DNA from: Myxococcus dinghuensis
GTDB lineage: Bacteria > Myxococcota > Myxococcia > Myxococcales > Myxococcaceae
Reading direction: 5' to 3'
Length of the DNA stretch: 64,000 nucleotides
NCBI RefSeq assembly: GCF_024198235.1
Contig: NZ_JAKCFB010000022.1
Span: 1-64,000 of the forward strand
A program made the position numbers and the translations under genes. Positions 34,314 through 43,004 of this stretch are shown in pieces. The notes under the pieces were generated by a model, which did not search any database, was not told the origin of the DNA, and saw only the letters and a list, made by a program, of their open reading frames with translations. Position 1 is the stretch's first letter. Every line of letters starts with the position of its first letter.

Positions 34314-35456
34314 TCACCCCGCGAGCTGCGCGCGGTCGTACTCCACCAGGGCCCGCATGACGTCCTCCCGGGAGTCCGTCAGCAGCAGGTAGCGCGCGTA
34401 GTCCTGCCCCTGGGCAAGCTGCGCCAGGAGCGGGTACACCGGACGCGTCTGGGTCCAGAACTCACGTCCCAGGAAGATCATCGGGCTGATGACGCCCACG
34501 CTGTTGTAGTGGTTCTGACACGCGTCCTGGAAGATCTCCTGGATGGTCCCGGCGCTGCCGGGCGCGTAGACGATGCCGCCCCGCGCGATGGTCAACAGGC
34601 CGTCCTCGCGCACGCTGTTGGCGAAGTACTTGGCGATGTGCGTGGCGAACGGGTTGGGCGGCTCGTGGCCGTAGTGCCACGTGGGGATGCCCAGGCTCGC
34701 GCAGGCCGGCAGGTCGCCAGGCCCCAGCGGGAAGGCGGCGCGCACGTCGAAGGCCCGGGCCAGCCACTCGCGGTCCGTGTAGCTGGGGGCCCGCGCGAGC
34801 ATGCCGAGCGCCGCGTCGAGCTCCGCCTCCGAGCGGCGAGCGAACCACGCGCCGACGTGGGTGGCCTCCATCGCGCCGGGCCCGCCCCCGCTCACGAGGA
34901 AGAAGCCCGCATGGGTCAGCTCCCGCGACAGCAGCGCCACCTCCCGGTAGTCCGACGCGCCCCGCTTCATCGAGTGGCCGCCCATGATGGCCACCACCTT
35001 GCGTAGAGGGCCGGACGCGGCGAGCAGGTCGTCCACCGCGTCGGTGATGGCGTGGTCGTGAAGGCGCTGCGCGAGCGCCTCCAACAGGGTCGGCGGCGTG
35101 CCCCGTCCGTGGGCGGCCCAGTGCTGGTACACGCGCGCGTCGGGCGTGTCCGCGTAGGACTCCGGCCGCGCCGGGTCGAAGCCCGCGTAGAGCTCCTCGG
35201 GGGTGTAGAGCGCGCCGCGGTACGGGTGATACGGCAGACCGGAGATGGGTGGGAAGACGAGCGCCCCGTGAGCGAGCGCGGCCTGGAGCGCCTCCTGCTC
35301 CAGCTCACAGCCGAGGAACACCGTCCCCGCCAGCGCGACGGCGCTCAGCTCCCGGGTGTACCTGCGCAGGTCCAACCCCTGGATGACGACGTTGGACAGA
35401 CTCGCCCCCTCGCGCAGGTGGCGTTCGAAGGCGTCGATGGATTCGAGCTCGAGCAC
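34314..35456 (-). CDS. LOG-family (lysine-decarboxylase-fold) nucleotide-binding protein
   Basis: 380 residues. Rossmann-like LOG signatures: GGHSMKRG, LVSGGGPGAMEATHVG and YAPGSAGTIQEIF (the PGGxGTxxE loop with Ser for Gly). The chain is much longer than plant-type LOG (about 200 residues), with an N-terminal extension VLELESIDAFERHL...; related long forms hydrolyse nucleoside monophosphates. Start: GTG 35456, the only plausible one after the L,D-transpeptidase stop, since the ATG at 35473-35471 is in another frame. It overlaps the HAD gene. Confidence 0.82.
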   Translation of the reverse strand: MLELESIDAFERHLREGASLSNVVIQGLDLRRYTRELSAVALAGTVFLGCELEQEALQAALAHGALVFPPISGLPYHPYRGALYTPEELYAGFDPARPESYADTPDARVYQHWAAHGRGTPPTLLEALAQRLHDHAITDAVDDLLAASGPLRKVVAIMGGHSMKRGASDYREVALLSRELTHAGFFLVSGGGPGAMEATHVGAWFARRSEAELDAALGMLARAPSYTDREWLARAFDVRAAFPLGPGDLPACASLGIPTWHYGHEPPNPFATHIAKYFANSVREDGLLTIARGGIVYAPGSAGTIQEIFQDACQNHYNSVGVISPMIFLGREFWTQTRPVYPLLAQLAQGQDYARYLLLTDSREDVMRALVEYDRAQLAG

Positions 35457-35485
35457 GCCCGGAGGATTCCATGCCTCGGGCTCCG

Positions 35486-36445
35486 CTAGAAGAGGACAAC
35501 CATGGCGCCGGGCGACAACCGCGCGTAGAAGGCCGTCAGGTCCCGCAGGTGCAGCACGATGCAGCCCCAGGACATCCGCCCGGCCGTCTCGGCCAGCTCC
35601 CACTCGTGGGCCCAACCGTGGAAGCCGATCCCGCTGCCCAGGCGGGTGGACGCATCCGTGTCCTTCCGCGCCGTCCACGCCGTGGTGATGCGCGCCCGCG
35701 CCCGCTCGTCGAGCCAGCCCCGGGCCACGCCCCTCCGGGCGTCCCAGGCGTTCGGGTAGTTCAGTCGCATCCAGTGGCCGCCGTAGTAGGCGCCGTAGGG
35801 GCCCGGCATCTCCCCGCGCGCCTTCTGCGTCACGAAGTACATGCCCACGGGCGTGCGGTTGTCCCCCCGCTCGACCTTCGCGCCGGGCGCCTGACCGAAG
35901 CCCACCTCGAGCCGGAGCCGCTCGCGCCCCCGCTCATAGAGACGGAGCTGGTGGTGCGCGTGGGAGACGAGGACGAGCGTGGCTTCCTCGGCGGGCAGCA
36001 GCAGCTTCGCGCGCTCGGACGCGAACCGGACGGCCTCCGCCTGCGAGAGGTCGCGGTCCGCGCGCAGCACGAGCGAGGACTTCCCCGTGCGCCCCACCCT
36101 GCCGAGCACCTGCCCCCGCTCCACACGCGCCCCCGCGCGGACCTCCACCGCCTCGAGGCCCGCGTAGGCAGTGCGTGCGCGCAGCAGCGCGTGGTTCTCG
36201 TAATACAGGTGCTCCACCACGACGCGTCCCGCCTCCGCCTCGACGACCCGGCCCCGGGCGAGCGCGGACACGGGCGTGCCGCCGCGAGCACGAGACAGGT
36301 CGGGAGGCACCGCGAACCCCTCCGCGGGAGGATGGGGAGGGCGCAGGTAGGCCTCGAAGGCGTCAGGCCCGGTGGACGTCGCGAGGGACGTGGAGCCGCT
36401 CAGCAGGAGGAACAGCAGCGCGAGTCGGGGCGAGGAGGCGAGCAC
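35486..36445 (-). CDS. secreted L,D-transpeptidase (YkuD) with N-terminal M23-like domain
   Basis: 319 residues. Signal peptide to about residue 22 (LALLFLLLSGSTSLA). A lysostaphin-like beta domain at about 55-125 (ARGRVVEAEAGRVVVEH, VRAGARVERGQVLGRVG) lacks the zinc histidines. A YkuD domain at about 160-319 follows, with LRLYERGRERLRLEVGFG, NRTPVGMYFV, IGFHGW and the catalytic Cys 295 in SWGCIVLH. Tryptophan replaces the usual His of S/T-HGC. Expected role: peptidoglycan cross-linking or attachment in the periplasm. GTG start. First gene of the leftward operon. Confidence 0.88.
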   Translation of the reverse strand: MLASSPRLALLFLLLSGSTSLATSTGPDAFEAYLRPPHPPAEGFAVPPDLSRARGGTPVSALARGRVVEAEAGRVVVEHLYYENHALLRARTAYAGLEAVEVRAGARVERGQVLGRVGRTGKSSLVLRADRDLSQAEAVRFASERAKLLLPAEEATLVLVSHAHHQLRLYERGRERLRLEVGFGQAPGAKVERGDNRTPVGMYFVTQKARGEMPGPYGAYYGGHWMRLNYPNAWDARRGVARGWLDERARARITTAWTARKDTDASTRLGSGIGFHGWAHEWELAETAGRMSWGCIVLHLRDLTAFYARLSPGAMVVLF

Positions 36446-36493
36446 GCAGCGGTGGACACTCCTCCTCCGAGGACGGTTCCGTCAACGACGTCC

Positions 36494-36649
36494 GAGCTGG
36501 CTCGCCGAGGCGAGGCACTGGAGCACCTCCAGCGAACGAAACGGGGTGGGCATGCCCCGCCACTTGCCATCAAGCTGGCTCGCTGAGGAGAGGCCCAGGA
36601 GCACCTCCAGCGAACGAAACGGGTGGGGATGCCCGCCCTTGCCGTCAAC
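36494..36649. repeat. two tandem 78-base repeats
   Basis: Two copies, 36494-36571 and 36572-36649, with the identical core GAGCACCTCCAGCGAACGAAAC and a conserved GGCTCGC-GAGG start. They fill the gap between the L,D-transpeptidase gene and the end of the ATPase/TPR gene, and the second copy runs over that gene's stop codon at 36645. No gene is called here; read on the minus strand, one frame gives a repeated PFRSLEVL-SASQL peptide. Confidence 0.75.
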
Positions 36650-38903
36650 GGCGCGCATCGAGGGCGCGTAGCGCGGCCTGCGCCTGGAGCAACTCCGGTC
36701 GGGCCCCGGCCGCGGCGGCGTCCTGCGCCGCCAGTTGGAGCTGACGCGCCGCCTCCTCACGCTCCCCCAGCCTCAGGTGCGCGCGGCCCAACGCACAGCG
36801 CAGGAGTGACTTGAGCTTCCGGTCCCCCAGCATGCTGGCGAGCTGGAGCCCCCGTACCGCGTCTTCCTTCGCCAGCTCTGGCGCGTCCGCCTGGCTGTGG
36901 AGGAGCGCCAACCCGTGGTGGGTGTAGGCCATGCCCCCGCGATCTCCCGTCCGCGCCTTCAAATCCAACGCGAGCTGGAAGAAGTGGACGGCCCGTTCAC
37001 GGTCCCCCGCGCGGGCGTACGCATCCCCCAGGTTGAACAGCGCGGCGGAGTGCTCCCACGTGTCCCCCGCGCGCTCGGTCCAGCGGAGCATCGCCGCGTA
37101 TTCGGTGGTGGCCTGCTCCGGTCGCCCCTGCCCCATCAGCGCCGTCCCCCGGGCCCGGTGGATGGCCGCCTCCACGCTCGCCCTCGCCGGCCCCTCCTGG
37201 AGCGGCACCGCGGTCAACCCCGCGCTCGCGGCCGTCAGCCGGGACTCCGCCTCGTCGTACCGCCCCAGCATGCACAGCGACAACGCCCCGAGCGCGTGCA
37301 GCGCCGCCGCGGGGAGCCGGGCCTCCACGGCCACCTCGACCGGGACCGAGGCCACCAGCGCCACCACCTCCTCGGGACGCCCCAGCGACAGCACCACCGA
37401 GGCCAGCTTCTGCAACCGCCGCAGCCGCTCCGCCAGCGCCGCCGCGTCGTCCGACACATCCCCGAGAAGGAGCGCCTGCCGCCAGGCGGCCTCCGCCTCC
37501 ACCCGCGCCCCCGCCAGCCGATGCGCGTCCCCCAGCGATTCCCAGAGCGCACGACACCAGCGGCCCGAGGGCTCCGGCTCCAGCGTCGCGGCGACCTCCA
37601 GCGCGAAGCGGTACACGCCGATCGCCGCCGTCGACTCCAGGGCCGCGAGATACCAGCGGGCGACCTCCGCCAGGTGCGGCAGCGCGCGCTCCGGCGTCTT
37701 CGCGTCGAGCCAGTGGCTCACCACCACCGCGCAGGCCCGCCGTCGCGCGGGCTCGGGCAGCGCCTCGTACGCCTCCGCCGCCTGTCGATGCAGCGCGAGC
37801 CGCGCCTCCTCGCCCCACACCTCGTCCAGCCCCGGCCCCCGGGCGCCCCACACGTAGCGGCCCCCCGTCACCGGCCTCAGCCACCCGCCCACCTCCAGCG
37901 AGGCCACCGGCGCGAAGCCACCCGCCAGCGCCCCCAGCACGGCCCGGGGGAAGCACGGCCCCAACACCGAGGCCCGCTGGAGCACCTCGCGCCGCGTCGC
38001 CGGAAGCGCCGCCAGCCGCGCGGCCGCCACCGCCGCGGGCGAAGCAGGCAACGGCACGCTCGGGTGCTCCTCCAGGAAGGCCAGCGCCTGGAGCAGCCAG
38101 AGCGGATGCCCCGCCCCCACCTGCAGCAGGGCGTCCCGCGCCGCGCCCACGTGCAGGCGTGTCCCCACGAGCGCGAGCGACTCGTCGAGCGTGAGCGGCG
38201 CCAACTCCAGGACCTCCGCGGGAGCCGGCACCGGCGCCGCGCCCGTGGAGCGCTCCAGCACCAGGACGAGCATGGAGGCGTGCGCCAGCCGCGTCACCAG
38301 CACCTCGACGATGGCGCGGCTGAGCGAATCCGCGTGCTGCCAGTCCTCCAGCACGAGCAGCCGAGGCAGGTTCCGGGGCAGCAGCGCGTGACAGAGGGCG
38401 TCCATCAACGCGGTGCTCTCCGCCGACACACTCGCCGGGATGCCAGGCCACTCCCGCCCCTCCACGAAGGCCGCGACGCGCTCCACCTCCGCGCTGGACA
38501 TGCGGCTGACCCCGTCCACGGGGCGCAGCGCCCGGGTCGCCTCGAGCAGGTCCAGGAAGGGCCCGGCCGGAGTCCCCGGGAACGCCAGCGCGCTCCCCTC
38601 CCACAGCTCGAAGCGCCCCTCGCCACACGCCTCCACCAGCGCGTCCTTGAGCCGCGACTTGCCCATGCCCTCCACGCCCGTCAGCCACACGGCGCGCCCC
38701 AGCCCGCGGCGCGCCTCGTCCGCGCACCACTTCAGCCGCTCCAGCGGGGCCACCCGGCCCGCGAGCGGCGGCTGACAGGCGGGCCCCCCCCACCGCCGCG
38801 CATGCGTCCCCGAGCGCGCCGCGAGCGCCGCGCGCGGGCACGTCGACGAGCCTGGGGGAAGGCGTGTCCCGCAGGCGAGGCACACGCCCGAGGAAGGCGT
38901 CAT
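36645..38903 (-). CDS. zinc-ribbon / P-loop ATPase / TPR regulatory protein
   Basis: 752 residues. An N-terminal zinc-ribbon-like CLACG...SSTCP, then an AAA_16/STAND-type ATPase (Walker A GVEGMGKSRL; Walker B LLVLEDWQHAD) at about 60-300, a winged-helix-like middle, and many TPR units to the end (ALFNLGDAYARAGDRERAVHFFQLAL, LRCALGRAHLRLGEREEAARQ). GGAGG lies 6 bases before the ATG. The architecture matches the C-terminal half of myxobacterial Ser/Thr-kinase and LuxR/AfsR-type regulators, but no kinase or DNA-binding domain is present. Probably a signal-sensing scaffold. Confidence 0.88.
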   Translation of the reverse strand: MTPSSGVCLACGTRLPPGSSTCPRAALAARSGTHARRWGGPACQPPLAGRVAPLERLKWCADEARRGLGRAVWLTGVEGMGKSRLKDALVEACGEGRFELWEGSALAFPGTPAGPFLDLLEATRALRPVDGVSRMSSAEVERVAAFVEGREWPGIPASVSAESTALMDALCHALLPRNLPRLLVLEDWQHADSLSRAIVEVLVTRLAHASMLVLVLERSTGAAPVPAPAEVLELAPLTLDESLALVGTRLHVGAARDALLQVGAGHPLWLLQALAFLEEHPSVPLPASPAAVAAARLAALPATRREVLQRASVLGPCFPRAVLGALAGGFAPVASLEVGGWLRPVTGGRYVWGARGPGLDEVWGEEARLALHRQAAEAYEALPEPARRRACAVVVSHWLDAKTPERALPHLAEVARWYLAALESTAAIGVYRFALEVAATLEPEPSGRWCRALWESLGDAHRLAGARVEAEAAWRQALLLGDVSDDAAALAERLRRLQKLASVVLSLGRPEEVVALVASVPVEVAVEARLPAAALHALGALSLCMLGRYDEAESRLTAASAGLTAVPLQEGPARASVEAAIHRARGTALMGQGRPEQATTEYAAMLRWTERAGDTWEHSAALFNLGDAYARAGDRERAVHFFQLALDLKARTGDRGGMAYTHHGLALLHSQADAPELAKEDAVRGLQLASMLGDRKLKSLLRCALGRAHLRLGEREEAARQLQLAAQDAAAAGARPELLQAQAALRALDARR

Positions 38904-39336
38904 GGGCACCTCCGCAAGAAGCTCGTCTAACGCTCCACGCTTGCTCGGCACCTCGCGCCACGGGGTGGTGGGAGTGTGCGGTATCCATCTGCACGCTCGC
39001 TCCCCGGACATCCGTGGAAGCACCGGCCACGCGCCGCGTGACGCCAAACCCTCACACTCCGCGCCGCCCCGGCACCAATGGCAGACATTTCCGCCGACAC
39101 AGGCTCCGACACGACTGCCAGTGAATGAGTCGCCGCTTCCTGCTGAGCAAGCAGGCACGAAGTGATGTGTTGAATACGAAATAAAAGTCGGGGATGCTTG
39201 TCCTCGTCGCAACGCGGCAACTCCCTCGCCGCGACCTTGGAGAAGACCCCGCAAAACCCAAACAACGGCCCGTCGCGTGAGCGACCGGACCTCACTCCCC
39301 GTCTGTCTGTTTTTCAAATCCCCCAGAGGTTCCCAC
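38904..39336. other. divergent intergenic region with an AT-rich island
   Basis: 433 bases between divergent genes. 39120-39200 is unusually AT-rich for this genome (GAATACGAAATAAAAG) and includes a small hairpin CCTGCT/AGCAGG at about 39139-39155. It is likely the promoter region of the lyase lipoprotein and of the ATPase/TPR gene. I could not place a -35/-10 pair with confidence. No coding frame. Confidence 0.5.
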
Positions 39337-40599
39337 ATGAAGAAGTCTCTTCTGCTGGCCAGCGCACTGCTCGGCCTGGGTAGCGTCGCTTGCGGCGCGC
39401 AGGACGTCGCAGAGCTCGGCGAGGCCCCCGCGGGCATGGAGGGCGACATGGAGGCGATGGACGTCTCCGCCACGGCGCTCGCCGCGACGAGCTGCTCGCA
39501 GCTCACGGCCGCCTCCGTCATCGCCAAGGGCAACGACGGCAACCTGCCGGCGAACACGATGGACGACCGGCTCGACACGCGCTGGAGCATGCTCGGCAAG
39601 GGCGCGTGGATCGACTACGACCTGGGCGCGGTGAAGTCGCTGTCGGGCATCGCCATCGCCTGGCACGAAGGCAACACGCGCACCAACACGTTCAACGTGT
39701 CCGTGTCGCCGGATGGCTATACGTACACGCAGGTGTACAACGGCAAGAGCAGCGGCAAGTCGTCGTCCGCGGAGACGTACACCTTCCCCAGTGGAACCAG
39801 CGGCCGGCGCATCCGCATCACCGTCATGGGCAACACGCTGAACGAGTGGGCCAGCATCTCCGAGGCGCGCGCCTGCGGCACCACCGTGACGACCCCGACC
39901 CCGACGCCGCCCAGCGGCGCCAGCGTGGTGTGGGTGGGCGACTTCGAGACGGGCGACCGCAGCCAGTGGACGCGCGCGCAGATGGTGAGCTCGGACCGGC
40001 TGGCGCTGGTGGCCTCGCCGCGTCGCCAGGGCACCTACGCGCTCAAGGCGACGGTGAAGAAGGGGGACGACCCCATCAACTCCAGCGGCAACCGCAACGA
40101 GCTGGTGCGCATGACGCGCGAGGCGGTGGGCTCCGAGTACTACTACCGCTGGAGCACGATGTTCGACAGCACGTTCCCCAGCGCGAAGACCTGGCAGTTG
40201 TTCACCCAGTGGCACCAGGAGAGCGACACCGTGGGCGGCTCGCCGCCGGTGGAGTTCTACGTCAACGGCGAGGAGATCCGCCTCAACATCGGCGGCAACC
40301 CCGGCACCATCGTCTGGACCACCCCGCTGGTGCGCGGCAAGTGGCTCGACTTCATCTTCCACGTCCGCTGGTCGTCGGACTCGCGCGTGGGCTTCGTCGA
40401 GCTGTACTACAACGGCAAGCTCGTGTTGCCGAAGCGTTACATCGCCACCCAGTACTCGGGTCAGCTCAACTACCTGAAGGTCGGCCTGTACCGCAGCGAC
40501 ACGGTCACCCAGACCGGCATCGTGTATCACGACGGCTGGGTCATGGCCCGGAAGCTCGAGGACGTGCTCGACCCGACGGCCGTGCTCAAGGCCCCCTGA
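39337..40599 (+). CDS. lipoprotein with F5/8 type C domain and polysaccharide lyase domain
   Basis: 420 residues. Lipobox SVACG (Cys about 19). A discoidin/F5-8 type C carbohydrate-binding domain spans about 45-180 (ASVIAKGNDGNLPANTMDD, WIDYDLGAVKSLSGIAIAW), then a TPTPTPP linker. The C-terminal jelly roll (about 190-420) is of the heparin-lyase-like/PL family: FETGDRSQW, RNELVRM, FTQWHQE, FYVNGEEIRLNIGG, WLDFIFHVRWS. It would degrade an acidic polysaccharide at the cell surface or in vesicles. AGAGG precedes ATG 39337. Confidence 0.88.
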   Translation: MKKSLLLASALLGLGSVACGAQDVAELGEAPAGMEGDMEAMDVSATALAATSCSQLTAASVIAKGNDGNLPANTMDDRLDTRWSMLGKGAWIDYDLGAVKSLSGIAIAWHEGNTRTNTFNVSVSPDGYTYTQVYNGKSSGKSSSAETYTFPSGTSGRRIRITVMGNTLNEWASISEARACGTTVTTPTPTPPSGASVVWVGDFETGDRSQWTRAQMVSSDRLALVASPRRQGTYALKATVKKGDDPINSSGNRNELVRMTREAVGSEYYYRWSTMFDSTFPSAKTWQLFTQWHQESDTVGGSPPVEFYVNGEEIRLNIGGNPGTIVWTTPLVRGKWLDFIFHVRWSSDSRVGFVELYYNGKLVLPKRYIATQYSGQLNYLKVGLYRSDTVTQTGIVYHDGWVMARKLEDVLDPTAVLKAP

Positions 40600-40636
40600 G
40601 CCGTCAGGCGCTGTAAGGCACCCCACACGTGCCCTC

Positions 40637-40684
40637 CTCCGGGCCGGCGTCGCGTCCCCACGCGGCCCCGGCCCGGAGTAGTTT
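40637..40684 (+). promoter_or_regulatory. long hairpin abutting a TAGTTT element before a monooxygenase-like gene
   Basis: A perfect 11-base stem CTCCGGGCCGG/CCGGCCCGGAG (40637-40647 / 40668-40678) encloses a second stem CGCGT/ACGCG. TAGTTT follows (40679-40684), then 6 bases, then the ATG at 40691. It can be read as the terminator of the lyase gene or as a -10 element of a leaderless transcript, with no -35 seen. The nearest GGAG is inside the stem. Confidence 0.5.
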
Positions 40685-40690
40685 CCGGGC

Positions 40691-41008
40691 ATGTCCAACA
40701 GCCTGCGGGTCGTCCATGTCCAGGTCCACGTGAAGCCCGAGCACGTGGACGCCTTCCTCGAAGCCACGCTCACCAACGCGCGCAACAGCGTGAAGGAGCC
40801 GGGCATCGCCCGCTTCGACGTCATCCAGGACACGGAGGACCCGACCCGCTTCGTCCTCGTCGAGGTCTACCGCACGGCGGAGGCCCCGGCGGCGCACAAG
40901 GAGACGGCGCACTACCTCGCCTGGCGTGACGCGGTGACGCCGATGATGGCCGAGCCCCGCACCAGCCGGAAGTACGTCAACCGCTTCCCCGACGACGCGG
41001 GGTGGTGA
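40691..41008 (+). CDS. antibiotic-biosynthesis-monooxygenase-fold protein (YgiN/LsrG-like)
   Basis: 105 residues of ferredoxin-like ABM fold: [45 protein letters not shown] and [12 protein letters not shown] are the standard blocks. Such proteins oxidise quinols or isomerise small metabolites (LsrG on phospho-AI-2). It is one base upstream of a Fe-ADH family gene and part of a three-gene unit with a dienelactone hydrolase-like enzyme. No ribosome-binding site is visible before the ATG, so translation may be leaderless. Confidence 0.85.
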   Translation: MSNSLRVVHVQVHVKPEHVDAFLEATLTNARNSVKEPGIARFDVIQDTEDPTRFVLVEVYRTAEAPAAHKETAHYLAWRDAVTPMMAEPRTSRKYVNRFPDDAGW

Positions 41009-41009
41009 C

Positions 41010-42176
41010 GTGGGGACGACCTCCTTCGAGTTCGCCACCGCCACGCGCATCGTCTTCGGCCCCGGGCGGCTGGCCGAGGCGCCCGACGTGGTGCGCGGGC
41101 TCGGGGGCCGCCGCGTGCTGCTCGTCACCGGCAAGGACCCCACGCGCGCCCACGGCCTCGCGGACGGCCTGCGGGCCCGGGGGCTCGACGTGTCGTTCTT
41201 CCCCGTCGAGGGTGAGCCCACCGTGGAGGTGGCCCGCGAGGGCATGGCCGCGGTGGAGGGGCATGACGTCGTCGTCGCCTTCGGTGGCGGCAGCGCGCTC
41301 GACGCGGGCAAGGCCATCGCCGCGCTCGCCACCAACGGGGGCGACCCGCTCGACTACCTGGAGGTCATCGGCGCGGGCCGGGCCCTCACACGGGAGCCCC
41401 TGCCCTTCGTCGCCATCCCCACCACCGCGGGCACCGGCTCCGAGGTGACCCGCAACGCGGTGCTGGGCTCGCGTCAGGCGCGGGCGAAGGCCAGCCTGCG
41501 CAGCCCGAGCATGCTGCCGCGCGTGGCCCTGGTCGACCCGGACCTGCTCGTGGGGGTGCCCCGCGCGGTGCTCGTCCACAGCGGCATGGACGCGCTCTCC
41601 CAGCTCATCGAGCCGTTCCTCTCCGCCCGGGCCACGCCGCTCACGGACGCGCTGGCGCGCACGGGGATGTTCCACTCCGCCCGGGCCTGGCGGCTGCTGT
41701 CGCGTGGCGACGAGGCGCCGGATGCCCGGACCCGCGAGGACCTCGCGCTGGCCAGCCTCCTGGGCGGACTGTGCCTGGCAAACGCGGGCCTGGGCGCGGT
41801 CCACGGCTTCGCGGCGCCCATGGGCGGCATGTTCGACGCGCCCCACGGCGCCGTCTGCGCCGCCCTGCTCCCCGCCGTGCTGGAGGTGAACCACCGCGCG
41901 CTGACCGAGCGCGTCCCGGACCACCCCGCCCTGCCCCGCTTCCGCGAGGTGGCCGCGGTGCTCGCCCAGGACGACGCCGTCACGGGCGAGGACGCCGCGC
42001 GAATCACCCGGCGCCTGTGCGCGACGCTGCGGATCCCAGGCCTGGGCCACCACGGCCTGACGCGTGAACAGCTCCCGACGCTAGTGGAGAAGGCCCGGTC
42101 CGCCAGCAGCATGAAGGCCAACCCCCTGACGCTCACCGACGCGGAGCTGACGGAGATCGCCACCCTGGCCCTGTGA
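41010..42176 (+). CDS. iron-type alcohol dehydrogenase / maleylacetate reductase-like enzyme
   Basis: 388 residues of group III dehydrogenase fold: [18 protein letters not shown] (nucleotide), [39 protein letters not shown] and [11 protein letters not shown]. The metal-ligand helix reads [12 protein letters not shown], with Gln where most members have His, so the metal site is altered. Together with the adjacent dienelactone hydrolase, a maleylacetate reductase-type role is attractive (dienelactone to maleylacetate to 3-oxoadipate). GTG start one base after the previous stop. Confidence 0.88.
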   Translation: MGTTSFEFATATRIVFGPGRLAEAPDVVRGLGGRRVLLVTGKDPTRAHGLADGLRARGLDVSFFPVEGEPTVEVAREGMAAVEGHDVVVAFGGGSALDAGKAIAALATNGGDPLDYLEVIGAGRALTREPLPFVAIPTTAGTGSEVTRNAVLGSRQARAKASLRSPSMLPRVALVDPDLLVGVPRAVLVHSGMDALSQLIEPFLSARATPLTDALARTGMFHSARAWRLLSRGDEAPDARTREDLALASLLGGLCLANAGLGAVHGFAAPMGGMFDAPHGAVCAALLPAVLEVNHRALTERVPDHPALPRFREVAAVLAQDDAVTGEDAARITRRLCATLRIPGLGHHGLTREQLPTLVEKARSASSMKANPLTLTDAELTEIATLAL

Positions 42177-42215
42177 CGTCAGGGCCAGCCCCTCGAACGA
42201 AGCAAGAGGACCCCC

Positions 42216-42953
42216 ATGGAAGACATCGACCTGCCGACCCCTGATGGCGCGATGGACGCGAAGCTGTTCCAACCCGACGGGCGCGGCCCCTGGCCCGCGG
42301 TCATCATGATGCCGGACGCGGGCGGCATGCGGCCCGCCTTCGAGCACATGGCGCGGAGGCTCGCAAACGAGGGCTACGTCGTGCTCGTCCCCAACGTGTT
42401 CTACCGCGAGGGCCACACGGCCAAGCTCCAGTTGGTGGGCTCGTTCTCCGACGAGGCCTATCGCCGGCGCATCTTCGCGCTCATCGGCACGTTGACGCCC
42501 GAGCGCCTGCGCGTCGACAGCACCGCGGAGCTCGACTTCCTCGCGAACGACCCCCGCGTCAAGGGCCCGAAGGTGGGCGTCGTGGGCTACTGCATGAGCG
42601 GTTCGATCGCCCTGCGCATGGCGGCGGACCATCCGGCCGTCATCGCGGCGGCGGCCTCCAACCACGGCGGGCGGCTCGCCACGGACGCCCCCGACAGTCC
42701 GCACCGGCGCGTGGGCGACGTCCGGGGGGAGCTGTACTTCGGTCACGCGGACCAGGACGGCTCCATGCCGGCGGAGGCCATCCAGCAACTGGAGGCGGCG
42801 CTGAAGCAGGCCGGCGTCCGCGCCCGCTCGGAGCTGTACCCCGGCGCGAAGCACGGCTACGCGGTGGAGGACTCCGCCGCCTACGACAAGCAGACGGCGG
42901 AGCTGCATTGGCAGCGGCTCTTCGACCTGTTCGGCCGGACGCTGAAGGCCTGA
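42216..42953 (+). CDS. dienelactone hydrolase family protein
   Basis: 245 residues of alpha/beta hydrolase fold. PAVIMMPDAGGMRP opens the core; the nucleophile is Cys 126 in VGYCMSGS, with His 213 in GAKHGYAV and an acid in GHADQDG. Cys in place of Ser is the diagnostic feature of dienelactone hydrolase. Ribosome-binding site AGAGGA before the ATG, 39 bases after the dehydrogenase stop. It probably hydrolyses an enol-lactone in an aromatic or related catabolic route. Confidence 0.88.
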   Translation: MEDIDLPTPDGAMDAKLFQPDGRGPWPAVIMMPDAGGMRPAFEHMARRLANEGYVVLVPNVFYREGHTAKLQLVGSFSDEAYRRRIFALIGTLTPERLRVDSTAELDFLANDPRVKGPKVGVVGYCMSGSIALRMAADHPAVIAAAASNHGGRLATDAPDSPHRRVGDVRGELYFGHADQDGSMPAEAIQQLEAALKQAGVRARSELYPGAKHGYAVEDSAAYDKQTAELHWQRLFDLFGRTLKA

Positions 42954-42955
42954 GG

Positions 42956-42991
42956 CGCCGCCGCCCCCTTGCATCGCGAGGGGAGGCGGCG
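42956..42991 (+). terminator. GC-rich hairpin after the dienelactone hydrolase gene
   Basis: CGCCGCCGCCCC (42956-42967) pairs with GGGGAGGCGGCG (42980-42991), one mismatch, across a 12-base loop, followed by TTATCT. It starts 3 bases after the hydrolase stop. It overlaps the -35 and spacer of the next promoter. Confidence 0.6.
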
Positions 42992-42997
42992 TTATCT
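42969..42997 (+). promoter_or_regulatory. sigma-70-like promoter for the PheRS-like gene
   Basis: TTGCAT (42969-42974), a 17-base spacer, TTATCT (42992-42997). The expected start of transcription is at about 43004-43005, which coincides with an ATG, and gives a 5' leader of about 229 bases before the PheRS-like start. This is the best-formed promoter in the window. Confidence 0.62.
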
Positions 42998-43004
42998 CTG
43001 CACC

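Noticed and set aside
39165-39200. Possible -35 TTGAAT upstream of the lyase lipoprotein
   Set aside because: No acceptable -10 hexamer at 16-18 bases; kept only as an AT-rich region.
38927-39295. 122-codon minus-strand frame in the intergenic region before the lyase gene
   Set aside because: It crosses an AT-rich promoter-like stretch, lacks the usual codon bias and has no ribosome-binding site.
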